Positions 27,760-36,528 of a stretch of DNA of 64,000 bases are shown piece by piece (the first letter of the stretch is position 1; each line of letters opens with the position of its first letter). The position numbers and the translations under genes are program-made. The notes beneath the pieces were generated by a model that saw only the letters and a list, made by a program, of their open reading frames with translations, ran no database searches and was not told the DNA's origin. The DNA comes from DASUPK01 sp963763955 (GTDB lineage: Bacteria; Actinomycetota; Thermoleophilia; Solirubrobacterales; 70-9): contig CAVXQP010000009.1 in the NCBI GenBank assembly GCA_963763955.1, positions 62,001 through 126,000 of the forward strand. The letters run 5' to 3'.

Positions 27760-29103
27760 CTAAGGAGCCGTCTGTGTCGCGCTCAGGACCGCCGACTCCC
27801 GGGCGTCGGGCCTGGCGGCGAACTCGTCGGAGACCGCGACGCCAGCGATCCACGCGATCCGCCCCTCAGAGGTGACGACCGGCAGCGCGTGCCGGAGCGA
27901 GCGCGGAACCTTGCGGTCGGTGAAGAGGTCCTGGAGGGACTTGCTGCCGCCGAGGCCGAGCGGGCGCATCCGGTCGCCGTAGCGCCATGCCCGCACGGTG
28001 ACCGAGCCGCCCAGCACGGCAGGGTCGAGCACCGCGAGGTCCGGGCCCTCAGCCGGCCGCGCGCCGGCCACGAGCTCGGCGCGCACCTCCCAGGAACCGA
28101 AGCGGCAGACGCCCGGGACGACCAGGGTCGCCTCCGCCGGCTCCACCTCGGGCTCTGAGGTGAAGCGGACGTGCCCGTGCTCTGCACGGGCCTCCACCCC
28201 GCCTCCCAACTCCACCACGCCGCCCTCGGGCTCGTTGGCGAGCCTCCAGATCTCCGCCGCCCTCGATCGGCCGAGTGGTACCTGCGCGCCCGAGGCGCCC
28301 TCTGCCAGCCGGCGGAGCACCAGCCGCCGGATCGCCGGGTCCATCTCGGCGAGGGCTTCCCGGCCGATCGCTCCCGCGGCGTCTGCACCGGACTCCGCAA
28401 GTGCCTCGGCGGCCAGCCGCTCCAGCGCCTCCCCCTCCTCGGCAAGCTCAGCCTGGGTCTCCGCGATCGTCGCGTCCGCACCGGGCCCGATCTCGCGCAG
28501 GACCGGCAGCACCTCGTTGCGGATCCTGTTGCGCGCATAGAGGGGCTCGGCGTTGGTGGGGTCATCGCGGAAGGGGAGCCCCGCCTCTTTCACCAGCCGT
28601 CGCGCCTGATCCCGGTCGAGCGCGATGATCGGCCGCACGATCGTCCCACGGCGGGGCTGGAGCCCCAGCAGCGCGCGGCGGCCGGGGGAGGTCGCGAGCC
28701 GGTAGAGCACCGTCTCGGCCAGGTCCGTCCGCGTGTGACCGGTGGCGATCCAGTCGAGCGCCTGAGCGCGCCGTAGCCGCTCGGCCGCCGCATAGCGTCT
28801 CTCCCGGGCCTCCGCTTGCACGTTGCCGGTGCCGAGCTCCGGCCTCTCCAACTCAAACCCGATGCCGAGCATCGCGCAGAGCTCCCCGCAGGTCTCCTGG
28901 TCACGGTCGGAGTCCGGACGCAGGCCGTAGTTCAGATGAAGGCCGACGACCGCCCCGGCGCCAAGCGCCTCGACCAGCCCGGCGGCAGTCGCGGCGGAGT
29001 CGGCGCCTCCGGAGACGAGAACGACCCCCCGCGAGCCAGGAGCGACCAGGTCGGCCTCCCGCACCATCCGGCCGAGAACCTCGATCGGGTTCGCCTCCGC
29101 CAT
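27760..29103 (-). CDS. tilS: tRNA(Ile)-lysidine synthetase
   Basis: Modifies C34 of the AUA-decoding tRNA-Ile to lysidine. The 447 residues contain the N-type ATP pyrophosphatase loop SGGADSAATA near 32-41, the GHTRTDLAET motif, ARNRIRNEVLPVL, and a TilS C-terminal domain (YGDRMRPLG, LQDLFTDRKVPRSLR). TACTAT (29110-29115) ends 6 nt before the ATG. Conserved neighbour of hpt and ftsH. Confidence 0.94.
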   Translation of the reverse strand: MAEANPIEVLGRMVREADLVAPGSRGVVLVSGGADSAATAAGLVEALGAGAVVGLHLNYGLRPDSDRDQETCGELCAMLGIGFELERPELGTGNVQAEARERRYAAAERLRRAQALDWIATGHTRTDLAETVLYRLATSPGRRALLGLQPRRGTIVRPIIALDRDQARRLVKEAGLPFRDDPTNAEPLYARNRIRNEVLPVLREIGPGADATIAETQAELAEEGEALERLAAEALAESGADAAGAIGREALAEMDPAIRRLVLRRLAEGASGAQVPLGRSRAAEIWRLANEPEGGVVELGGGVEARAEHGHVRFTSEPEVEPAEATLVVPGVCRFGSWEVRAELVAGARPAEGPDLAVLDPAVLGGSVTVRAWRYGDRMRPLGLGGSKSLQDLFTDRKVPRSLRHALPVVTSEGRIAWIAGVAVSDEFAARPDARESAVLSATQTAP

Positions 29104-29217
29104 GACCGAATAGTAGGAACCTGGCTTCTACCGGATTCTCACAACGTCCGAAGGGCCAAGCAGTCGGGGTCCCGGCTAAAGGACGGGCGGCTGAATCCGG
29201 GCGGTTCGCATTGAGAG

Positions 29218-29871
29218 ATGCGCCCGGGGCCCGATGCACGCCATGTGTCGGGATCAAGGAAGATCCTCGGCGTCATCGCTCTCGTCGCGAGCTGGACGCT
29301 CGTTGCGGGGGCCCCGGCCTCTGCCGCGGACTGCGGCCCGGTCAACACGCAGGTCACCGGGCTGAGCCAGGGGCAGATGGAGAGCTCGATCGGATGCCTG
29401 ATCAACGACGAGCGGACCTCGTCTGGACTGCAGCCGGTCGCCCCCAACGGGGACCTGCGCCGAGCGGCGCTGAGCCACTCCGACGAGATGATCAACCAGG
29501 GCTACTTCGAGCACACCTCGCCCGCGGGCCTCACCTTCATCGACCGGATCCAGGCGACCGGATACATGCGGGGCACCCGCAGGTGGGAAATCGGCGAGAA
29601 CCTGGTCTGGGGCACCGGTCCGCTGAGCACGCCGCAGTCCCTGGTCACCTCCTGGATGAACAGCCCTCCGCATCGCGAGAACCTGCTCAGGCCGACCTTC
29701 CGCGAGATCGGGATCGCGGCCGTCGCCGGGACACCGGTGAGCAGCGGCGACCCGACAGGAGTCACCGTCTCGAGCGAGTACGGCTACCGCAACTTCGGCA
29801 AGACCAAGAAGGGCAAGGCGAAGAAGGGCAGGGCGAAGAACGCCCGCGCCAAGCACCGGGCCCGACGCTAG
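29218..29871 (+). CDS. Secreted CAP/SCP-domain protein
   Basis: The 217 residues have a signal peptide (about 1-36, ending PASAA), a CAP domain with HSDEMINQGYFEHTSP, GENLVWG and HRENLLRPTFREIG, and a Lys/Arg-rich tail (KTKKGKAKKGRAKNARAKHR). The tail may bind the anionic cell wall. The ATG is preceded by a 114-bp gap with imperfect tandem CGGCT repeats near 29174-29203. Its stop abuts that of the convergent cyclase gene. Confidence 0.85.
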   Translation: MRPGPDARHVSGSRKILGVIALVASWTLVAGAPASAADCGPVNTQVTGLSQGQMESSIGCLINDERTSSGLQPVAPNGDLRRAALSHSDEMINQGYFEHTSPAGLTFIDRIQATGYMRGTRRWEIGENLVWGTGPLSTPQSLVTSWMNSPPHRENLLRPTFREIGIAAVAGTPVSSGDPTGVTVSSEYGYRNFGKTKKGKAKKGRAKNARAKHRARR

Positions 29872-31083
29872 CTACTCCATCGCCGGCCGGGCTGTATACA
29901 GGGAGATCGGCTTCGGGAACCCCTTGAGCACGACCTCGCCGATTGCGTCGAAGCGCAGGAAATCGGACTGGTCGATCGCCTCCACCACCGCCTCGGTCAC
30001 CAGGACCTCCCCACCGAGCGCGCGCGAGACGACCCGGTGGGCGAGGTTGACGTCGCCTCCGAAGTAGTCGCCGTCCCTGAAGACCGCGGCGCCGTTGTGG
30101 ATTCCCACCCGGGGCTGTGGCCGTTCCTGGAAGAGAGCCAGGAAGCCGACGGCCCACTCCGTCAGCGTCGCGGGCTCCGGCGAGACCACCATCACCTCGT
30201 CGCCGATCGTCTTCACTATCGTCGCTTCGGAGGGCAGCGTCGCCTCGACCGTGTCGACGAACCTCTCGATCATGTCGAGGGCCTCCTCGTCCCCTTCCTC
30301 CTCGGTGTACCGCGTGAACCCGGTCAGGTCGACGAAGCAGAAAGTCATCGAGACCCGCGCCAGGCCACGCCCCGCCCCGCCGATGTCGGCCTCCATGTGG
30401 CCGACCACGTCCTGCTCGATGTAGAAGCGCAGATAGCGGTTGTGCATGTACTCCATCAGCGGGCCGGTGACGGGGAGCAGGTCGGCCGCCAAGTCGCCCA
30501 TCTCCTCCGCGATCTCGAGCGGGGGAACCTCCTCCTGCATGAGCGGCTCGTGGACGTATAGATGGAACAGACGGACCTCGGCGTCGGCGACCCGGCGAAT
30601 GGACTGGGCGTAGACCCGGACCAGTTGCAGGAAGGCGACGAGGGGGAATCCGGACTCCAGGACGTTGGCGCAGTGGCGCATCGCGCGCAGGTCGTCCTCG
30701 TTGAGCATTCCCTCGGCGCCCATTGGCGTGCCGAGGAGCGTCATCAGCCTCTCGATCATCTCGGGCTCGAGCCCCGTCAGCTCAGCCGCCTGATCCCGGG
30801 TGTACTGAGCCTCGGGAACCTGGAAGAGGTCCTCCGCGTAGCCGAACGCGAGCCGGCCACCGCGCGCCGCCTCCCGGACCGCGTCGACGGAGTAGCCGCG
30901 CTCCCTCATCCGGGCGATCACTCGAGCCTGCGCGGCCGATGCCGGCGTCCAGCGCCCATCATCGATCGGGACGAGGTCCTCCTCGGCCCAACGCCTCAGG
31001 GTCGAGGTCGAGACGCCCGCGATCCTGCTCGCCTCGGCAAGCGAGATGGACTTCTCCTGATCGTTCCGGTCGGTGGGGCTCAA
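29872..31083 (-). CDS. MerR-type DNA-binding domain fused to class III adenylate/guanylate cyclase
   Basis: The 403 residues begin with a MerR-like helix-turn-helix (LAEASRIAGVSTSTLRRWAEEDLVP, about 14-38), then a helical regulatory domain, then a cyclase catalytic domain (FCFVDLTGFTRYTEEEGDEE, VKTIGDEVMVV, GGDVNLAHRVV). The metal-binding aspartates, substrate Lys and the Asn/Arg pair are visible, so it is probably active. Start is TTG 31083 with GAGG 6 nt upstream. A hairpin terminator lies just upstream and isolates it. Confidence 0.85.
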   Translation of the reverse strand: MSPTDRNDQEKSISLAEASRIAGVSTSTLRRWAEEDLVPIDDGRWTPASAAQARVIARMRERGYSVDAVREAARGGRLAFGYAEDLFQVPEAQYTRDQAAELTGLEPEMIERLMTLLGTPMGAEGMLNEDDLRAMRHCANVLESGFPLVAFLQLVRVYAQSIRRVADAEVRLFHLYVHEPLMQEEVPPLEIAEEMGDLAADLLPVTGPLMEYMHNRYLRFYIEQDVVGHMEADIGGAGRGLARVSMTFCFVDLTGFTRYTEEEGDEEALDMIERFVDTVEATLPSEATIVKTIGDEVMVVSPEPATLTEWAVGFLALFQERPQPRVGIHNGAAVFRDGDYFGGDVNLAHRVVSRALGGEVLVTEAVVEAIDQSDFLRFDAIGEVVLKGFPKPISLYTARPAME

Positions 31084-31118
31084 GCGGAACCTCTGCCGTT
31101 CAAAGGTCCGGAGGACCG

Positions 31119-31152
31119 CAAAAGAAGCGACGGGGCCCCAGGGCCCCGTCGC
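31119..31152 (-). terminator. Rho-independent terminator upstream of the MerR-cyclase gene
   Basis: Perfect 12-bp arms GCGACGGGGCCC (31127-31138) and GGGCCCCGTCGC (31141-31152) with a 2-nt spacer. On the minus strand it is followed by TTCTTTTG. It would stop transcription arriving from 31759. A second small hairpin (GCGGGC/GCCCGC) lies at 31155-31171. The rest of 31172-31330 shows no gene. Confidence 0.7.
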
Positions 31153-31330
31153 CTGCGGGCTTTGGGCCCGCTTCGTCGGCCAGCGGCGCTGAAACGCCTC
31201 GCGGAGTCCTGTCGCTGATCCCAGTCGCCGGGGGACCTGCGGACCGCGGACCCGCTTCCGGCCCAGCTTGTTCCAATCGCGTTGAGCTTACGCCGATGCC
31301 CCGCCAAGTCAATGCCGCCGGATTGAGCGC

Positions 31331-31759
31331 CTAGTCAACGGTGAGGTGCGGGTACTTCTCCGCGACGAGCTCGCGGTAGCGGGAGAAGAGAGGCTTCGCG
31401 GCCGGGAAGAAGCGCAGAGCCGCCCCGGCATCGTCCATGCTGGTATGGAGCCGCCCACGCGCGATCGCGATGGCCGGGTTCTCCCGGCCCTGGAAGACCC
31501 GGTTGGCGACTGCCGATTCCATGCTCAGCCGCAGTTTGGGATGGACCTTGGAGCGACGAGAGAAGTCCCAGCGCAGGCAGTGCCGGCCGCGCTCGTCGCG
31601 TGAGACGTTGACGGCCAGCTTCAAGTCCGGGAACTCGATCCGAAGCGGGGCCGCGGCCGCCCGCAGCCGGGGGCCATCGTCGGGATCGTCGTCAATCTCG
31701 TGGAGGACGGTGTTGAGGATCTCCTTGAGCTCCTTCTTTGTCAGCTCTTCGCCGGACAC
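31331..31759 (-). CDS. Hypothetical protein, weak resemblance to SCP2-type sterol carrier domain
   Basis: 142 residues, no signal or membrane segment. The central part (LAVNVSRDERGRHCLRWDF, then ENPAIAIARGRLHTSMDDAG) recalls the SCP2 lipid-binding fold, where a G-K/R-L then small-residue loop is typical, but this is a visual impression only. Start GTG 31759 has GAGG upstream. It follows the small helical protein in the opposite order on the same strand. Confidence 0.5.
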   Translation of the reverse strand: MSGEELTKKELKEILNTVLHEIDDDPDDGPRLRAAAAPLRIEFPDLKLAVNVSRDERGRHCLRWDFSRRSKVHPKLRLSMESAVANRVFQGRENPAIAIARGRLHTSMDDAGAALRFFPAAKPLFSRYRELVAEKYPHLTVD

Positions 31760-31777
31760 CTGAGCCTCAACCGGAGG

Positions 31778-31981
31778 TCAACCCTTACGCCTGGTGGGCA
31801 CGGAGGACTCGATCCTGCCGAGTTGGTCGCGGACGCCTCGGCCGCGCTTCGCGACCTCGTCGAGCAGCTCCACGGCGCGGTCGCGTGTGCCGGCGGCGGA
31901 CCCAGCGGTCGCCTCGAAGGTCCGCTCGATGGCGGATCGCAGCGCCTCGGAGGGCTTCTCGGGGATGGGGGCCTTGACCAC
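31778..31981 (-). CDS. Small amphipathic helical protein (phasin-like)
   Basis: 67 residues, almost entirely helical and charged (SEALRSAIERTFEATAGSAA, then TRDRAVELLDEVAKRG), ending TRRKG. It resembles fragments of phasin-like granule proteins but is too short for firm assignment. GTG 31981 is preceded by TAGGCT 8 nt upstream. It is divergent from the phosphorylase gene. Confidence 0.5.
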   Translation of the reverse strand: MVKAPIPEKPSEALRSAIERTFEATAGSAAGTRDRAVELLDEVAKRGRGVRDQLGRIESSVPTRRKG

Positions 31982-32024
31982 GCCGCTGCAGCCTACCCCC
32001 GTGAACCCGGCATATGCTCGCCTC

Positions 32025-32744
32025 GTGCCGCATCACCTCAGGCCGAGCACCGAGTACGCCCGCGACGTTCTCCTTCCCGGCGACCCGGGCCGCGCGCTGG
32101 CGCTCGCGCAGCGGCTTCTGACGGAGCCGCGGATGAGCAACCACGCCCGCGGACTCTGGGGCTACACGGGCGAAACGCCCGAGGGCCGACCGCTCAGCAT
32201 CCAATCGACCGGCATGGGAGGGCCGAGCGCAGCGATCGTCCTGCAAGAGCTCGCCGAGTTGGGGGTGCGCCGCGCGATCCGGGTCGGCACCTGCGGGGCG
32301 GTCGATCCGGAGCTCGTCCACGGGGAGCTGGTCGTCGCGGCCGACTCGCTCGCCGAGGACGGCGCCAGTCGGGCGCTCGGGGCCGGCGAGACCGCGGAGC
32401 CGGACCCGGAGCTGACAGCCGCGCTGGCCGCGGAGCCCGAGCACGGCCTCTCGCCGTCGCGGATCGTGACCACGGATCTCTTCTACGACGGCGGCCCCGA
32501 CGAAAGCGGGCCGCCCCGGGCGCGCTCAGAGGCCTGGCGCAGGCGGGGGGCGGTGGCGGTTGAGATGGAGGCGGCGACGATCTTCACACTGGGCGGGCGC
32601 CTCGGGGTCGCCACCGCCTGCGTGCTGGCGGTAACGGACACATTCCGGAACGGCGGGCGGCAGCGGATCGGGGACGAGGAGCTCGCGGGGGCGGCGGAGC
32701 GCATGGGAGCGCTCGCGGCCGCAGCGCTCGAGGTTCAACGTTGA
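32025..32744 (+). CDS. Purine nucleoside phosphorylase / uridine phosphorylase family
   Basis: The 239 residues match the DeoD/Udp family: YARDVLLPGDPGRA near the start, GMGGPSAAIVLQEL, RVGTCGAV, and VEMEAATIF near residue 182, where the conserved Glu contacts the nucleoside. Whether purine or uridine is used cannot be told with certainty. GTG 32025 is chosen because TATGCT (32013-32018) ends 6 nt upstream; the upstream part of the frame is antisense to another gene. Overlaps the next gene tail-to-tail by 10 bp. Confidence 0.87.
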   Translation: MPHHLRPSTEYARDVLLPGDPGRALALAQRLLTEPRMSNHARGLWGYTGETPEGRPLSIQSTGMGGPSAAIVLQELAELGVRRAIRVGTCGAVDPELVHGELVVAADSLAEDGASRALGAGETAEPDPELTAALAAEPEHGLSPSRIVTTDLFYDGGPDESGPPRARSEAWRRRGAVAVEMEAATIFTLGGRLGVATACVLAVTDTFRNGGRQRIGDEELAGAAERMGALAAAALEVQR

Positions 32745-33076
32745 GTAGAGGGTCCGGGCTGCGAGGAGTCTCGCTCCCGGCGCAGCGCCGCGAGCTCCTG
32801 GGCGAGCTGGTCGAGGGTATCCTCGACGGCCTCGAGCCGCTCGGAGACCGCCCGCAGGCGCCTGGCGAGGCGGTCGACGTCGTTGCCGGTCGGCAGGTTC
32901 AGATTGCGGATCGCGTGGGCGCCGGCCTGCTGGGCTCGCTCGCGCGCCCCGAACGCGACCTGGAGCGCCTGGTGCGTCCATGGGTTGTCGACCAGGAACT
33001 GGGCGAGTTCGCCCAGCGCGCCCTCCCCTCGGGAGGAGAGGCTGTCCCTGATCTCATCGCCGCCGCCCTCGTCCAT
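32735..33076 (-). CDS. Coiled-coil, phasin-like protein
   Basis: 113 residues. The first half is helical and moderately hydrophobic (GALGELAQFLVDNPWTHQAL), the second half a clear heptad coiled coil (VDRLARRLRAVSERLEAVEDTLDQLAQEL). It resembles phasin-type polyhydroxyalkanoate granule proteins. No polymer synthase is seen in the window. Start ATG 33076. Confidence 0.55.
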   Translation of the reverse strand: MDEGGGDEIRDSLSSRGEGALGELAQFLVDNPWTHQALQVAFGARERAQQAGAHAIRNLNLPTGNDVDRLARRLRAVSERLEAVEDTLDQLAQELAALRRERDSSQPGPSTQR

Positions 33077-33136
33077 ATCGTTCACAGGCACGGTACCGCG
33101 ACGAATTCGGGCCCGCTGCGTTCTATGGACACGCAT

Positions 33137-33313
33137 GCGAGCCGCATATTGCCTACCGTTTCAGTCAACTATGAACCTCGCGTTAGAGACGCGTTATGGG
33201 CGACGGTTCCCGTTGCAAAGCCATATGCGAATCAGTAGCGTCCGGCGTGCCTGCGGGTGCGGGGAGGTCGCGACCAGCAGACCCAGGTTCGCGGGCCAGG
33301 ATCGGCTAGCCAA
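33137..33313 (+). promoter_or_regulatory. AT-richer structured leader of the peptidoglycan hydrolase gene
   Basis: The stretch 33140-33235 is markedly lower in GC than its surroundings and has small hairpins, for example CGCGT/ACGCG at 33179-33193 and GCGACGG/CCGTTGC around 33200-33216. It probably holds the promoter and a structured 5' leader. I could not match it to a known riboswitch class. Confidence 0.35.
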
Positions 33314-35761
33314 ATGACCAGAAAGCTTCTCGTCACCATCGCCTTAGGCGCAGCCCTGGCGATTATCGCTGCAGGAACGGCCACCTCGATCACGGTCGGC
33401 AACGCCCAGGTCAACGCCCCCACCACGGCCGCCCTCCCGGCCTGCTCGAACCTGAGCGACGACGACGGCGACGGCCTGGTCGATCTCGCCGACCCGGGAT
33501 GCAGCGGCCCACTCGATATCTCCGAGTACAACGCCCCGACCTCCGGCGGCTCGGGCGGCAGCACGACGACGACGACCGGCGGCGGCGGCTCCGGCGGCAG
33601 CACGACGACGACCACCGGCAGCGGCGGAGGCTCCGGCGGCAGCACGACGACGACCGGCGGCGGCGGCGGAGGCAAGGCCGGCAAGAAGACCACGACTGCC
33701 GGCAAGAGCCCGGGCCTCTTCGGCAAGCAGGCGAAGAAGGGCCAGGGCGCCAAGCAGGTCGCGACCGCCGAGAAGCAGAAGATCGAGCAGCCGACCCTCC
33801 GCAACCCCGACGGCTCGCCGGCCAACACCAACCCCGGCCTGACCGTCGCGCAGTTCGGCCCCGCTCCGATCGGCGTTCCCAACTTCGTCATCGACTCCTT
33901 CGAGATCCCGCCGTTCCTGCTGCCGATCTACCAGTCCTGCGGCACCGAGTACGGGATCCCCTGGCAGGTGCTCGCCGGCATCAACAAGATTGAGACCGCC
34001 TTCGGCACCAACCTCAACGTCTCCTCCGCCGGCGCCCAGGGCTGGATGCAGTTCATCCCCTCGACCTGGGCGGCTTATGGGGTCGACGCCAACAACGACG
34101 GGACCAAGGATCCCTACAACCCCGTCGATGCGATCTGCGCCGCGGCCCGCTACCTGCGCGCCGCCGGCGGCGACCAGAACATCCGCCAGGCGATCTTCGC
34201 GTACAACCACGCCAGCTGGTACGTGGACGAGGTCCTGCTCTACGCGAACCAGTACGGCAAGCTCCCCGACGCGCTCGTCGGCTCGCTCACCGGTCTCACC
34301 GAAGGCGCCCACTTCCCGGTCGCGGCCGACGCCCGCTACGCCGACGACATCAACGACGCGGCGGCGCTGAAGAATTCACAGACCGCGCGCACGACCAGCG
34401 GCAATGCCGCCAACGTGATCCGCTCGAACGCCAGTCGCCGAAGCATCAACATCTACTCGAGCCTTAACGCTCCGATCGTCGCCGTGAACGACGGGGTGAT
34501 CAAGAAGATCGGCGACAACCCGAGGCTCGGCAAGTACCTCGTCCTCCAGGACGTCTACGGCAACCAGTTCACCTACGCGCAGCTCGGCTCGATCGAGAAG
34601 AGGCACCCGGTGCCGCGCTCCCAGCACCTCTCCGGCAAGGACTTCAAGCTCGAGACGCCCAACAAGGACTCCGCCCCGAGAACACCCGCGACCGCCGGCG
34701 ACAACTCCGCGAAGGGCGCCCCGAAGGCGACCAAGTCAGCCTCCGCCCCGCGCGTGACGGCCAATTCCGAGAACGCCCGCCAGCGCCTCTTCGCGCTTCC
34801 ACAGCGCTCGGGCAACGCCGGTAACTCGGGCATCGGCGGCCAGCTCGACCAGTTGCTCGGCCGCAGCGTCCCGGGCTACGAGACCTTCAAGTCGGCGGTG
34901 TCGAACAGCCTCCAGTTCGATTCCAAGACGATGACGCTGAAGCCGCTCAAGGTCGGCTCGAAGGTGACCGGCGGAACCGTGATCGGCCGGGTGGGCCAGC
35001 CGGGGGCCCAGCCTCCACACCTCAACTTCGCGATCCGGCCCACCGGCCAAGGCGCACCGACGATCGACCCGAAGCCGATCCTCGACGGCTGGAAGCTGCT
35101 CGAGACCACAGCGATCTACCGCGCCGCCGACAAGAACCCGTTCACGAGCAACCCGACCGTCGGCCAGGTCCTGCTGATGTCGAAGGCGGCGTTGGAGCAG
35201 CGGGTCCTCAACGACCCGGCCCTCTCGATCTACGCGTGCGGCCGCAACGACATTCAGACCGGGCAGATCGACCGCCGAGTGCTGGCGGTGATGGAGTACC
35301 TGGTCGCCAAGGGCTATCGCCTGACGATCACCTCGCTCAAGTGCGGCCACTCCTACCTGACGGCCTCGGGCAATGTCTCGGCGCACTCCTACGGCTCGGC
35401 GGTCGACATCGCCGCCGTCAATGAGATCCCGATAGCCGGGCACCAGGGGCCGGGCACGATCACCGAGGCGGTGATCAAGGACCTGCTGCAGCTGCAGGGC
35501 ACCATGCGGCCCGCGCAGATCATCTCGCTCATGGACCTCGGCCCACCGACCTTCGTCCTGCCCGACCACTGGAACCACATTCACGTGGGGTACACGTTCA
35601 CGACCTCGGGCAGCTCGATCAAGCAGCTCGGCCAGATCCTGAAGCCCGAGCAGTGGCAGCGCCTGATCCAGCGTCTGGGGCAGATCCAGAACCCGAAGGT
35701 CCCGGCGAAGCCGTCCGCCGCCGCTCTGCCGGCCAAGGGCGGCGACGCCGCCGGCGACTAG
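33314..35761 (+). CDS. Three-domain peptidoglycan hydrolase: lytic transglycosylase, degenerate M23-like, M15-like
   Basis: Secreted cell-wall enzyme of 815 residues. In order: signal peptide (1-37), a Ca-binding-like DDDGDGLVDLADPGC, a Gly/Ser/Thr-repeat linker (about 75-120), an SLT transglycosylase domain with catalytic Glu227 (INKIETAFG), a lysostaphin-like region ending PHLNFAI (His569, with Asn571 where HxH is usual), and a C-terminal M15-like peptidase with SAHSYGSAVD (His691, Asp698) and HIH (755-757). The M23 part lacks part of the zinc site and is probably structural. Start ATG 33314 gives the signal peptide. Confidence 0.85.
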   Translation: MTRKLLVTIALGAALAIIAAGTATSITVGNAQVNAPTTAALPACSNLSDDDGDGLVDLADPGCSGPLDISEYNAPTSGGSGGSTTTTTGGGGSGGSTTTTTGSGGGSGGSTTTTGGGGGGKAGKKTTTAGKSPGLFGKQAKKGQGAKQVATAEKQKIEQPTLRNPDGSPANTNPGLTVAQFGPAPIGVPNFVIDSFEIPPFLLPIYQSCGTEYGIPWQVLAGINKIETAFGTNLNVSSAGAQGWMQFIPSTWAAYGVDANNDGTKDPYNPVDAICAAARYLRAAGGDQNIRQAIFAYNHASWYVDEVLLYANQYGKLPDALVGSLTGLTEGAHFPVAADARYADDINDAAALKNSQTARTTSGNAANVIRSNASRRSINIYSSLNAPIVAVNDGVIKKIGDNPRLGKYLVLQDVYGNQFTYAQLGSIEKRHPVPRSQHLSGKDFKLETPNKDSAPRTPATAGDNSAKGAPKATKSASAPRVTANSENARQRLFALPQRSGNAGNSGIGGQLDQLLGRSVPGYETFKSAVSNSLQFDSKTMTLKPLKVGSKVTGGTVIGRVGQPGAQPPHLNFAIRPTGQGAPTIDPKPILDGWKLLETTAIYRAADKNPFTSNPTVGQVLLMSKAALEQRVLNDPALSIYACGRNDIQTGQIDRRVLAVMEYLVAKGYRLTITSLKCGHSYLTASGNVSAHSYGSAVDIAAVNEIPIAGHQGPGTITEAVIKDLLQLQGTMRPAQIISLMDLGPPTFVLPDHWNHIHVGYTFTTSGSSIKQLGQILKPEQWQRLIQRLGQIQNPKVPAKPSAAALPAKGGDAAGD

Positions 35762-36507
35762 CCGGGGACGCCGGGCCCACGCCCAAACCCGCGATAACGC
35801 GAGCCGCCTTCGTCCAGCTGGAGCTGGCCGGCAAGATCGGCCTGCCGGAGGGGCGCTACCTGGTGCGAGAGGACGACATCGAGCGGGTCCTGATCGTGCA
35901 GGAGCTCGGGGCGCCGAGACCAAAGCGCCGAGGTGCACGACGGCTTCGGACCGTCGAGCCGGAGATGCCGGGCGAGGTCCCGGTGACGCGCGTGACGGTC
36001 ACCGGCGAGACCTTCGCCGGCAGCGACGATGGATCCGCCTGGCTCACGGAGATCTTGGCCGACCGCCAGCGCAGTGCGGACGAGGTCCGGGCCGCGACAC
36101 GCCTGCTGAATCGCGCGCTCGCCGCCCTGCGGGCGGCGGCGGAGGATCCCCTGGTGCAGGAAATCGGGGCCAGCCGGGCGCTCGCAATCCGCCTCGGGCA
36201 TGGAAGCGGCGACGAGCTGGCTGAGGGCCGGTGGACCGAGGCCAGGGAAATGCCGCAGCCCAGGCGCGGCCGGCTCGACGACGTCGAGCCGCAGTCGCGG
36301 GTGGCGGCGGTGCTCGCGGGCCGCGACGAGGTCCACCCGGCCGAGACCCTGATCCTGCGAGCCCGGCTCGATGCCCAGCAGGGCCGCAGCGCCGAGGCGC
36401 TCTACGGACTGCGCGCCGCCACCGCGGCGCTCGAGGAACGACCCAGCGAGCGAAGCAAGCAGATCCGTCAGCAGCTCGAGGCGCTCAGGGAGCGCCTCGA
36501 GAGCTGA
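35653..36507 (+). CDS. Unidentified reading frame downstream of the peptidoglycan hydrolase, start unclear
   Basis: Sequence from about 35764 to 36507 reads as protein (AFVQLELAGKIGLPEGRYL, DEVRAATRLLNRALAALRAA, and a helical C terminus ending LEALRERLES). No ATG, GTG or TTG is available in frame between 35762 and the GTG near 35863; the nearest upstream start, 35653, lies in the hydrolase gene. Either the protein starts inside the hydrolase gene, starts later, or an indel has broken a fusion. No family recognised. Confidence 0.4.
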   Translation: MAAPDPASGADPEPEGPGEAVRRRSAGQGRRRRRRLAGDAGPTPKPAITRAAFVQLELAGKIGLPEGRYLVREDDIERVLIVQELGAPRPKRRGARRLRTVEPEMPGEVPVTRVTVTGETFAGSDDGSAWLTEILADRQRSADEVRAATRLLNRALAALRAAAEDPLVQEIGASRALAIRLGHGSGDELAEGRWTEAREMPQPRRGRLDDVEPQSRVAAVLAGRDEVHPAETLILRARLDAQQGRSAEALYGLRAATAALEERPSERSKQIRQQLEALRERLES

Positions 36508-36528
36508 CGGGACGGGGAGGGCGGGGAA

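Noticed and set aside
29104..29217. Riboswitch upstream of the CAP protein
   Set aside because: CGGCT-containing imperfect repeats and GTCC/GGAC pairing are present, but no known riboswitch core.
33137..33313. c-di-AMP (ydaO) riboswitch upstream of the peptidoglycan hydrolase
   Set aside because: CGAATC and a GGTGCGGGGAGG segment are present, but the GGGGTGAATC-type core is missing and the distance to the start is too short.
33541..33670. Short tandem repeats, possibly CRISPR-like
   Set aside because: They are Gly/Thr-coding linker repeats within the hydrolase, in frame, without unique spacers.
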